A stretch of DNA of 5,047 nt from Bacteroidales bacterium. GTDB lineage: Bacteria; Bacteroidota; Bacteroidia; Bacteroidales; GCA-2748055. The position numbers and the translations under genes were made by a program. Below, in pieces: positions 1-5,047 of the stretch; the first letter of the stretch is position 1, and each line of letters starts with the position of its first letter. The notes beneath the pieces are model-generated. The model saw nothing but the letters and a program-made list of their open reading frames with translations. It had not been told where the DNA came from and did not search any database. Location: positions 1 to 5,047 of the forward strand of contig JAGLTY010000182.1 of assembly GCA_023135025.1 (NCBI GenBank), in the 5' to 3' direction.

Positions 1-546
1 GAGAATAAGGGAACCGGGATTATCTTGATCGTGATTGGATCATTTTTCATGCTACCTCGTATCATTCATGTACCGCATTACTGGGGCTCACTGTTCTGGC
101 CATCCATGCTGATCCTGCTTGGACTTGTGATAATCTTCAGCAGTCGCAGGCATGGTGCAGGAGGAACCTACTTTGGGGGTCATAAGAGAAAAGCATCCAG
201 TGAGGACTGGCTGGACGATGTAACCATTTTTGGTGGCGGGGACCGGATTATAAATTCTCAGCAGTTCAAAGGAGGTAAGATTACCCATATCTTCGGAGGT
301 TCCAAGATTGATTTTACCAGGGGGAAACTGGCACCGGGGAAAAACTATCTGGAGGTTGTAATGATCTTTGGGGGAACCAAAATGATTCTACCTGAAAGCT
401 GGGACGTGAAGGTGGGGGTGACTTCGGTTTTTGGTGGGTTCTCCGATAAGCGGATCAAGTCCATTGTGGTTGCCGATACCGACAGAAGTCTGCATATTAC
501 AGGGGTGAGTGTGTTTGGTGGCGGTGAGATTGTTAATTACCTCTGA
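1..546 (+). CDS. LiaF-like membrane protein with FGG repeats (5' end missing)
   Basis: The reading frame is open from the first base, so the true start lies upstream; 181 residues are visible. Numbering from base 1, two hydrophobic segments (about residues 5-18 and 28-48) are followed by a basic stretch. A soluble C-terminal half then carries five FGG motifs (about residues 77, 98, 123, 144 and 172), spaced 21-28 residues apart and each preceded by a beta-like hydrophobic run. This is the layout of LiaF/YvqF-type proteins (LiaF transmembrane region plus the C-terminal cell-wall-active antibiotic response domain). In Firmicutes LiaF is a membrane inhibitor of the LiaRS envelope-stress two-component system. 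Here the stop is 2 bases before a membrane histidine kinase gene, which suggests a similar accessory role for that kinase; this is inference. The in-frame TTG at 25 is unlikely to be the start because it would cut the first membrane segment. The family call is solid, the function is not. Confidence 0.8.
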   Translation, partial: ENKGTGIILIVIGSFFMLPRIIHVPHYWGSLFWPSMLILLGLVIIFSSRRHGAGGTYFGGHKRKASSEDWLDDVTIFGGGDRIINSQQFKGGKITHIFGGSKIDFTRGKLAPGKNYLEVVMIFGGTKMILPESWDVKVGVTSVFGGFSDKRIKSIVVADTDRSLHITGVSVFGGGEIVNYL

Positions 547-548
547 CC

Positions 549-1604
549 ATGAGTCATCCCATTACCGGAAACAGGAGATCGGTACTGATCTACTCTTTGG
601 TCTGGCTGATGGTCTCGGCCGTTCAGGGAGTGCTCTACCTCTATATCCTGCACTTTCCCATATCGGTAGTAGTTACCGATGCTTTAATCTCCAACCTTTT
701 ATTTGGTTTCATGGGCCTGCTGGCCTGGTATCCCACGCGGTATATCCCATTCCAGAAACAATCCCCTTTCTATTCAATTATGGCCCACGTAGTGGCCGGG
801 ATTATTGTGATGGGGACCTGGGTCCTGCTTACTATAGGATCGCTGAATTTGATCTTTAGCGAGCAGGAAGATTATATTGAGTTTCTGAACCAGACAGTGG
901 TATGGAGGTCCATGCTGGGGGGACTGGTCTACCTGGTACTGGTATTGATCTATTATCTGGTCTCCAACAATCAGAAACTACAGGAGCGATCGCAACAGGA
1001 GGAGCGGTTGAAAGGCCTGGTGAGGGATGCAGAACTGAATATGCTTAAATCCCAGATCAATCCCCATTTCCTGTTTAATTCTTTGAACTCCATCTCCTCG
1101 CTGACCATGACCAATCCGGATGAGGCAAGGGAGATGATTATCAGGCTTTCAGATTTTCTTAGATACTCGCTAAAACATCGGGAAAACGAGTTTGTGCCAC
1201 TGGCAGAAGAGCTGGGTAGAATGAAGGATTACCTGGCCATTGAAAAAATCCGGTTTGGGGAGAAACTTTTGTATGAATTTGACATTAACCGAGAGTGTGA
1301 GGAGTTCCCGGTTCCAACCATGATTTTTCAACCCCTGTTCGAAAATGCCATCCGTCACAGTGTGTATGAGAGTGTCGATCCGGTGACCATCAGGTTTTCA
1401 TGTATGTCTGATCAGGGGTATATGAAAGCAGTGATAACAAACGATTATGACCCTGGAATTCCTTCCATGAAAGGAACAGGGGTTGGGCTTCAGAATGTCC
1501 GGCAGCGCATCGTACTTGCCTATCAGGAGAAGGGTACCGTACATTGGGTCGGTAACGACGGAGTTTTTACTGTAACTATATTATTTCCACGTATATTTAT
1601 ATAG
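549..1604 (+). CDS. LytS-type membrane sensor histidine kinase (His_kinase PF06580)
   Basis: A 351-residue protein. The N-terminal third has four predicted membrane segments (about residues 11-34, 43-60, 76-102, 119-138) with short loops and no large extracellular domain, so it probably senses the membrane or a partner protein. A short coiled linker (about 140-165) leads to the histidine box NPHFLFN, with phosphoacceptor His173. The ATP-binding domain follows: an N-box LFENAIRHS with Glu265 and Asn266, a diverged G1 region NDYDPG (298-303), and a G2 box GTGVGLQNV (309-317). This is the LytS/YehU class, whose partners are LytTR regulators, and one lies 2 bases downstream. The ATG at 549 comes 2 bases after the stop of the LiaF-like gene without a clear ribosome binding site, which suggests translational coupling. 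The signal sensed is unknown; proximity to the LiaF-like protein points to the cell envelope. Confidence 0.93.
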   Translation: MSHPITGNRRSVLIYSLVWLMVSAVQGVLYLYILHFPISVVVTDALISNLLFGFMGLLAWYPTRYIPFQKQSPFYSIMAHVVAGIIVMGTWVLLTIGSLNLIFSEQEDYIEFLNQTVVWRSMLGGLVYLVLVLIYYLVSNNQKLQERSQQEERLKGLVRDAELNMLKSQINPHFLFNSLNSISSLTMTNPDEAREMIIRLSDFLRYSLKHRENEFVPLAEELGRMKDYLAIEKIRFGEKLLYEFDINRECEEFPVPTMIFQPLFENAIRHSVYESVDPVTIRFSCMSDQGYMKAVITNDYDPGIPSMKGTGVGLQNVRQRIVLAYQEKGTVHWVGNDGVFTVTILFPRIFI

Positions 1605-1606
1605 AG

Positions 1607-2368
1607 ATGAGTCAGATAAAGATAATCCTAGTTGAAGATGAACGTCCGGCCAGGAATCTGCTAAGAACCTATCTGGAAGAGTTCCCGGATATGGAGATTC
1701 TGGGTGAATATGACAATGGGTTCGATGGACTGAAGGCCATCAATGAATTAAAACCTGATGCCATCTTCCTGGATGTCCAGATGCCCAAGTTGACCGGTTT
1801 TGAATTGCTGGAGGTTCTCGAGCATCAGCCTGAGGTGATCTTTACCACCGCCTATGATCAATTTGCCATACGTGCCTTTGAGAGAAATGCGGTGGACTAC
1901 CTGCTGAAGCCCTTTTCCAGGGAGCGTTTCAGGGAGGCAATTACAAAACTTAACTCACGTCTTGAGTCAAAGCGGGGAGGAGTAAAAGAGGAGAGCGGTA
2001 TTGAGAAGATTAAGCAACACTTTGCTGAGAGTGATGAGCTATTGCACAGGGTGGTCATTAAAAAATCTGGCAAGATCCATGTGATCTCAACCAGCGATAT
2101 AAATTTTTTAGAAGCACAGGATGACTATGTGATGATCTATACCGATGAGGGTAAGTATTTGAAGCAGCAAACCATGAAGTATTTTGAACAACACCTGGAT
2201 TCCCAGCAGTTTGTGAGGGTGCATCGCTCCTATATAGCCAATATCACCTGCATTGAACGTATAGAACCCTATGAAAAGAGTAACTTTGTACTGATCCTAA
2301 GGGATGGAAATAAGGTTCCTGTGAGCCGTAGCGGAATGCAGGTATTAAAGGAGAACCTTGATTTTTAA
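1607..2368 (+). CDS. LytTR-family response regulator
   Basis: A 253-residue transcription regulator of the LytR/AlgR class and the likely partner of the kinase just upstream (2-base gap). The receiver domain spans residues 1-120. It has the acidic pair Glu10/Asp11, phosphoacceptor Asp56 in FLDVQMP, Thr80/Thr81 in FTTAYD, and Lys101 in LLKPF, so all residues needed for phosphorylation and switching are present. A linker of about 25 residues leads to a LytTR DNA-binding domain (about 148-250) with the signature HRSYIANI (206-213) and a conserved VPVSR near the end. Length and layout are normal for the family. LytTR proteins bind short imperfect direct repeats near promoters; I saw no convincing pair in this window, and the promoter of this operon lies upstream of it. 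Targets are therefore unknown. It may also control the GroES-like gene that follows after 17 bases. Confidence 0.95.
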   Translation: MSQIKIILVEDERPARNLLRTYLEEFPDMEILGEYDNGFDGLKAINELKPDAIFLDVQMPKLTGFELLEVLEHQPEVIFTTAYDQFAIRAFERNAVDYLLKPFSRERFREAITKLNSRLESKRGGVKEESGIEKIKQHFAESDELLHRVVIKKSGKIHVISTSDINFLEAQDDYVMIYTDEGKYLKQQTMKYFEQHLDSQQFVRVHRSYIANITCIERIEPYEKSNFVLILRDGNKVPVSRSGMQVLKENLDF

Positions 2369-2373
2369 GTAAA

Positions 2374-2379
2374 AAGAGG
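2374..2379 (+). promoter_or_regulatory. Ribosome binding site of the GroES-like gene
   Basis: AAGAGG lies 6 bases before the ATG at 2386. It is the clearest Shine-Dalgarno sequence in the window; the other genes here rely on weak sites or on coupling. It fixes the start of the GroES-like gene and suggests independent translation from that of the LytTR gene. Confidence 0.6.
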
Positions 2380-2385
2380 CAGCCG

Positions 2386-2769
2386 ATGACATTGCAAATT
2401 GACGAGAAGGATTTAAGTAAGTTCATCGTAGTTGGAGACAGGGTGTTGATCAAACCCAAGAGCCAGCTGGATCGTACCAAATCGGGGCTCTATCTACCCC
2501 CCGGGGTGCAAGAGAAGGAGAAGATTCACAGTGGATATGTTTTAAGGGTGGGCCCGGGTTATCCAATTCCTGCCATCCAGGATACAGATGAGCCCTGGAA
2601 GGACAGGGGCGATGATGTGAAATATGTGCCCCTGCAACCCAAGGAGGGTGATGAGGCGATATATCTGCAGAAGAGTGGTTACGAAATTGAATTTAACAAT
2701 GAACGGTATGTGATCATTCCCCACTCTGCCATCTTGATGCTGATCAGGGATGAGGATCTCTTTAAATAG
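2386..2769 (+). CDS. GroES-family (Cpn10) protein with enlarged roof loop
   Basis: A 127-residue protein with the GroES beta-barrel pattern. It has VGDRVLIKP (16-24), a mobile-loop region (about 25-45) with the hydrophobic tripeptide LYL (35-37) where GroES has IVL, then VGPG (55-58), and a C-terminal half ending in YVIIPHSAILMLI. Canonical GroES is about 95-97 residues. The extra length lies at the N-terminus (about 10 residues) and after VGPG, where an insert rich in Pro, Asp and Lys (about 59-88) replaces the short roof hairpin. The retained mobile loop suggests it can contact a GroEL-type ring, but no groEL is next to it, so it is probably a second, specialised copy rather than the housekeeping co-chaperonin. 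The start is supported by AAGAGG at 2374-2379, 6 bases before ATG. It follows the LytTR gene by 17 bases and could be co-transcribed. Confidence 0.85.
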   Translation: MTLQIDEKDLSKFIVVGDRVLIKPKSQLDRTKSGLYLPPGVQEKEKIHSGYVLRVGPGYPIPAIQDTDEPWKDRGDDVKYVPLQPKEGDEAIYLQKSGYEIEFNNERYVIIPHSAILMLIRDEDLFK

Positions 2770-2797
2770 GTTTGCCGGATTTCCATCTTAATGATGC

Positions 2798-2815
2798 AAT
2801 CGGATTTCCGATTTT
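2798..2815 (+). terminator. Possible weak intrinsic terminator after the GroES-like gene
   Basis: AATCGG (2798-2803) and CCGATT (2808-2813) can pair as a 6-base stem with a 4-base loop, and the right arm runs into TTTT (2812-2815) and a T-rich stretch to about 2822. It sits 29 bases after the stop of the GroES-like gene in the convergent gap of 78 bases. The stem is short and only half GC, so termination would be weak. The left part of the same gap carries a second copy of CGGATTTCC (2776-2784 and 2801-2809). Confidence 0.4.
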
Positions 2816-2840
2816 GTCATTTACTTTGACGATCTTTTCT

Positions 2841-2887
2841 GGTGGGATTATTGTTTCATGCACTCCCGGTGCCTGAAACAATCCACC
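2841..2887. repeat. Strong imperfect inverted repeat at the 3' end of tag
   Basis: ATTGTTTCA (2850-2858) pairs with TGAAACAAT (2874-2882), and inside it GCAC (2860-2863) pairs with GTGC (2869-2872) around a 5-base loop, with one mismatch between the two stems. GGTGG (2841-2845) and CCACC (2883-2887) add five outer pairs if a 4-base bulge is allowed. The element covers the stop codon and the last 13 codons of tag, including the codon for zinc ligand Cys182. No T-run follows on either strand, so it is not a standard intrinsic terminator. A role in 3' end protection or in termination between convergent genes is possible. Confidence 0.6.
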
Positions 2888-3423
2888 AGGTGATCATTTA
2901 CAAGACCGGTGGCCTGAAGGTGGGCGTAGATAATGGTAGAGCCCAGGAACTGAAAGCCCCTTTTTTTCATATTCTTTGAAATTGTATCGGAAAGGGGTGT
3001 GTTGGCCGGGATCTTCGATAGGTTTTCGAAGTGGTTAACAACCTGTTTGCCATCAGTAAAACCCCACAGGTAGTTGGAAAAGGTTCCATATTGTTCTCTG
3101 ACTTCCAGGAAGCGCCTGGCATTGTTGATAGATGATTCAATTTTCTTTCTGTTCCTGATAATTCCTCTATCCTGGAGCATTGTTTGGATACGTGCCTCAT
3201 CAAAACGTACTACCAGCTCCGGATCAAAACCGGCATAGAGCCTTCTGTACCCTTCACGTCTTTTCAGGATGGTAATCCAGCTAAGTCCTGCCTGTGCCGA
3301 TTCAAGTACCAGGAACTCAAATTGCTTGCGGTCATCACGCACAGGAACTCCCCATTCCAGGTCGTGATACTCCATATATAAGGGATCTGAAACAGACCAC
3401 CCACAACGCCTTTTTTCTATCAT
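2848..3423 (-). CDS. tag: DNA-3-methyladenine glycosylase I
   Basis: A 191-residue base-excision repair enzyme that removes 3-methyladenine from alkylated DNA; it acts on the chromosome in the cytoplasm. The family pattern is complete. The start has CGWS (7-10), then YHDLEWG (19-25), LESAQAGLSW (40-49) with the catalytic-pocket Glu41 and Trp49, a helix-rich middle, and the C-terminal NDHLVDCFRH. The zinc ligands known from E. coli Tag correspond to Cys7, His20, His178 and Cys182, with the expected spacing of three residues between the last two. Length matches E. coli Tag (187 residues). It is a single gene facing the GroES-like gene, with a promoter presumably in the AT-rich region 3424-3515, although I found no good -7 box on that strand. 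No Shine-Dalgarno sequence is evident before the ATG. Nothing suggests that it is broken. Confidence 0.97.
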   Translation of the reverse strand: MIEKRRCGWSVSDPLYMEYHDLEWGVPVRDDRKQFEFLVLESAQAGLSWITILKRREGYRRLYAGFDPELVVRFDEARIQTMLQDRGIIRNRKKIESSINNARRFLEVREQYGTFSNYLWGFTDGKQVVNHFENLSKIPANTPLSDTISKNMKKRGFQFLGSTIIYAHLQATGLVNDHLVDCFRHRECMKQ

Positions 3424-3588
3424 GATACAATTTAATAAATCCAGTGAATTTATTTAGAATTAATATAACTTGGTGGTAAAAATAAGAGGTTGAAGCAGTG
3501 TGAAATGAAATAATGTATCTTTGCATCACAGAAGACCGTGTTTTTTTCTCTACAAGTGTGAAACGAATAACAATGGGTTAAATATTTC
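3424..3588. other. Divergent AT-rich intergenic region between tag and the DRTGG operon
   Basis: These 165 bases separate two divergent starts and carry the promoter for the rightward operon (described separately). The tag-proximal half is very AT-rich and should hold the tag promoter, but no TAnnTTTG-like box is evident on the minus strand. A run of seven T's lies at 3541-3547 within the predicted rightward leader. I saw no riboswitch-like structure and no tRNA. Confidence 0.6.
3490..3523 (+). promoter_or_regulatory. Bacteroidota-type promoter for the DRTGG/RsbW-like/hydrogenase-like operon
   Basis: TATCTTTG at 3516-3523 matches the TAnnTTTG -7 consensus of the Bacteroidota primary sigma factor exactly. 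A TTG at 3490-3492 lies 23 bases upstream, at the long end of the usual spacing for the -33 element. Transcription would begin near 3530 and give a leader of about 60 bases before the ATG at 3589. The position upstream of the first gene of a tight operon supports the call. Confidence 0.6.
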
Positions 3589-3939
3589 ATGGGAATGCAG
3601 ATCGGAAATATTGCAGAATTGCTGAAGGCTAAAGTTTTAACACCCGGACTTGATTTAACCAGTGAGGTTTCTCATGCCTTCACATCCGACCTGATGAGTG
3701 ATGTTCTGACCGGCGATTACGACAAAACAATACTGATTACCGGGCTCTCAAACCTGCAGGCCATCCGTACAGCGGAGATGTCCGATATCCGGGAGGTGAT
3801 CATTGGTCGTAACAAGGAGGTGAGTCGGGAGATGATCGAACTGGCCCATGACAATGATATTGTTTTGATCCGGAGCAGTTACTCTCTTTACAGGATCTCG
3901 GGGATTCTGTATGAAGCAGGTATTAAGCCCGTATATTAA
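3589..3939 (+). CDS. DRTGG-domain protein
   Basis: A small soluble protein of 116 residues made up essentially of one DRTGG domain (PF07085). It begins IGNIAELLKAKVL (5-17) and has the family-typical SDLMSDVL (33-40), ITGLSNLQAIRTAE (50-63), and a C-terminal alternation of beta strands and helices ending in AGIKPVY. The molecular function of stand-alone DRTGG proteins is not established; the domain also occurs in some phosphotransacetylases and in CBS-type pyrophosphatases, where it is regulatory and linked to nucleotide binding. A ligand-binding or partner-binding role is therefore inferred. Its stop overlaps the next start by one base (TAATG), so it is co-translated with the RsbW-like kinase. 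ATG 3589 is used here; ATG 3595 is an equally possible start two codons later, since no strong ribosome binding site decides between them. Confidence 0.88.
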   Translation: MGMQIGNIAELLKAKVLTPGLDLTSEVSHAFTSDLMSDVLTGDYDKTILITGLSNLQAIRTAEMSDIREVIIGRNKEVSREMIELAHDNDIVLIRSSYSLYRISGILYEAGIKPVY

Positions 3940-4355
3940 TGGTGCTGCAGTATCATATCGACGGTGGTGATTTTGTAAATGCCGGTAAGGCGTCCAGTGC
4001 AATAAAAAGGGTATTGAAACAGCTGGATGTACCGGCAAAAAGGATCAAACGGGTCGTCATAGCACTTTATGAGACCGAAGTCAATGTTGTGGCCCATGCC
4101 AGCCAAGGAGTGATTGAAGCAGTGATTGAACCAGAAAGGATCACCATTACTGTAAAGGACAGCGGACCGGGGATTTCCGATATTGAAAAGGCCATGCAGG
4201 AGGGTTACACCACAGCTTCGAAGGAGGTAAGGGAGATGGGTTTTGGAGCCGGAATGGGGCTCCCCAATATAAAAAGAAACAGTGATGACCTGCATATAGA
4301 GAGTGTTCCGGGAGAGGGAACCTTTATCAGGATCACCAATGATTTGAGAGATTGA
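3939..4355 (+). CDS. RsbW-like ATP-binding protein (anti-sigma factor/serine kinase type, HATPase_c)
   Basis: A 138-residue protein formed by a single GHKL ATPase domain without a histidine-containing dimerisation domain, as in RsbW and SpoIIAB. The N-box is YETEVNVVAHA (44-54) with catalytic Glu45 and Asn49, the G1 box is DSGPGI (74-79), and the G2 box is GFGAGMGLPNIK (101-112). All nucleotide-binding boxes are intact, so ATP binding and protein-serine kinase activity are likely. In Firmicutes such proteins bind a sigma factor or phosphorylate a STAS-domain antagonist; neither partner is visible here. Flanked by a DRTGG protein (1-base overlap) and by a hydrogenase-like gene (4-base overlap), it probably passes a redox signal to a target encoded elsewhere or beyond the window. 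Its precise substrate cannot be read from the sequence. Confidence 0.9.
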   Translation: MVLQYHIDGGDFVNAGKASSAIKRVLKQLDVPAKRIKRVVIALYETEVNVVAHASQGVIEAVIEPERITITVKDSGPGISDIEKAMQEGYTTASKEVREMGFGAGMGLPNIKRNSDDLHIESVPGEGTFIRITNDLRD

Positions 4356-5047
4356 AACAATCTGATTCACATAACGGTTTTCATCATGCTCTGAAAGTAG
4401 TGGATGAGCTCTGCATTGGTTGTACCCATTGCATGACTGCCTGTCCCACCCAGGCGATTCGTGTAAGGGATGGTAAGGCCATCATTATCGAAGAGCGTTG
4501 TGTCGATTGCGGCAATTGTTGCAAAGCCTGCCCGGTATCGGCTATCCTTATTGAACAGGACGATTTTGAAGAGATCTTTAACTACCCTGTTCGTATCGCC
4601 CTGGTCCCTTCGGTCTTTATTGGGCAGTTTCCTTCACATATCAAAACAGGTGATGTATTTGGAGGATTAAAAAGCCTTGGATTTACACATATTGTGGAAA
4701 TCGATAGTGTGGTGGATCTGGTACAACAGGGATATGATGCATTTGTCGGAGATCCGGAGTGTGCAAAACCTGCCATCTCCACATTCTGTCCGGCCATTGT
4801 CCGCCTGATCCAGGTGAGGTTCCCCTCCCTGGTGGATCACCTGATCGGAGTAAAGCCACCTTCTGATGTGGCTGCCATTCACTACAGAAAGCAGATGGAG
4901 GACCAGGGATTTGATCCTTCAGGAATCGGCATCTTCTATATAACCCCATGTGCGGCTAAGATAGCTTCAATCAAGAGTCCTGTTGGAGAGAAAGAGTCGC
5001 CCGTGGACGGGGTCATCAACATGGAGTACATGTATAACAAATTGCTC
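4352..5047 (+). CDS. Ferredoxin-type [FeFe]-hydrogenase-like protein, putative sensory type (3' end missing)
   Basis: The first 232 codons of a longer gene that leaves the window. Two 4Fe-4S clusters come first: Cys21, 24, 27, 31 followed by Pro, and Cys50, 53, 56, 60 followed by Pro, with an extra Cys57. From about residue 79 the sequence follows the [FeFe]-hydrogenase large-subunit C-terminal domain. It has a VPS..IGQF segment (85-93), the first H-cluster loop STFCPAIVRLI (143-153), and the second loop ITPCAAK (197-203). The third cysteine loop and any PAS domain would lie downstream. In catalytic enzymes the first loop reads TSCCP; here Phe145 replaces the proton-relay Cys while the cluster ligand Cys146 remains. 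This, with the kinase and DRTGG neighbours, favours a sensory role over H2 production. An in-frame TGA at 4340-4342 limits the start. TTG 4352, overlapping the previous stop by four bases, keeps the N-terminal HHALKV segment; GTG 4400 and CTG 4391 are alternatives. Confidence 0.87.
   Translation, partial: MKQSDSHNGFHHALKVVDELCIGCTHCMTACPTQAIRVRDGKAIIIEERCVDCGNCCKACPVSAILIEQDDFEEIFNYPVRIALVPSVFIGQFPSHIKTGDVFGGLKSLGFTHIVEIDSVVDLVQQGYDAFVGDPECAKPAISTFCPAIVRLIQVRFPSLVDHLIGVKPPSDVAAIHYRKQMEDQGFDPSGIGIFYITPCAAKIASIKSPVGEKESPVDGVINMEYMYNKLL

Noticed and set aside
25..27. TTG as the start of the LiaF-like gene
   Set aside because: The frame is open to base 1 with matching hydrophobic sequence upstream, and starting here would cut the first membrane segment. 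The gene is better treated as partial.
509..859. A 116-codon + strand frame overlapping the LiaF-like and kinase genes
   Set aside because: It is out of frame with both supported genes, spans their junction, and shows no domain. The kinase frame over the same bases encodes clear membrane helices.
3525..3547. CAC...GTG followed by seven T's, considered as a terminator or attenuator in the DRTGG leader
   Set aside because: The stem would be only three base pairs, too weak for intrinsic termination.
4109..4130. Direct repeat of AGTGATTGAA 12 bases apart, considered as a LytTR-type binding site
   Set aside because: It sits inside the RsbW-like coding sequence, encodes a local VIEAVIE repeat in the protein, and is not near a promoter.
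3936..4370. A 144-codon open frame on the minus strand opposite the RsbW-like gene
   Set aside because: It lies fully across a well-supported GHKL ATPase gene, and its translation has no recognisable domain. The + strand gene has intact N, G1 and G2 boxes.
4667..4949. Two overlapping minus-strand frames opposite the hydrogenase-like gene
   Set aside because: The + strand frame here contains conserved iron-sulfur and H-cluster motifs, while the minus-strand translations have low-complexity, unfamiliar sequence.

Overview
The window looks like chromosomal DNA from a member of the Bacteroidota, most plausibly an anaerobic Bacteroidales-type organism. The reasons are a TATCTTTG -7 promoter element of the Bacteroidota type, mostly weak Shine-Dalgarno sequences, a LytS/LytTR pair with a LiaF-like protein, a long GroES-family protein, and a ferredoxin/[FeFe]-hydrogenase-like gene typical of anaerobes. 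The assignment is inferred from gene content and signals, not from a database match. The window is densely coded: there is no gene-free stretch above 300 bases, no RNA gene, no CRISPR array and no insertion sequence that I can recognise.

Positions 1-2769 (+ strand) hold a tightly packed set. It contains the 3' part of a LiaF-like membrane protein with FGG repeats, a four-helix membrane histidine kinase of the LytS type (PF06580), its LytTR response regulator, and a 127-residue GroES-family protein 17 bases further on. The first three genes are separated by only 2 bases each. They probably form an envelope-sensing module in which the LiaF-like protein modulates the kinase and the regulator controls transcription. 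The GroES-like gene may be a stress-linked passenger of the same transcript.

Positions 2770-3423 hold a short convergent gap with a possible terminator, then tag (3-methyladenine DNA glycosylase I) on the minus strand. All four zinc ligands and the base-pocket residues of tag are visible, and a strong hairpin is folded into its last codons.

Positions 3424-3588 are a divergent intergenic region with a good Bacteroidota promoter reading rightwards. It drives a second + strand operon with overlapping genes: a DRTGG-domain protein, an RsbW-like ATP-binding serine kinase, and the first 232 codons of a two-ferredoxin-cluster, [FeFe]-hydrogenase-like protein that runs off the end and starts at TTG. 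The combination resembles the gene neighbourhoods of putative sensory (group C) [FeFe] hydrogenases. The visible H-cluster region carries Phe where catalytic enzymes have the proton-relay Cys, so a redox or H2 sensor that signals through a protein kinase is the most interesting reading of this window.
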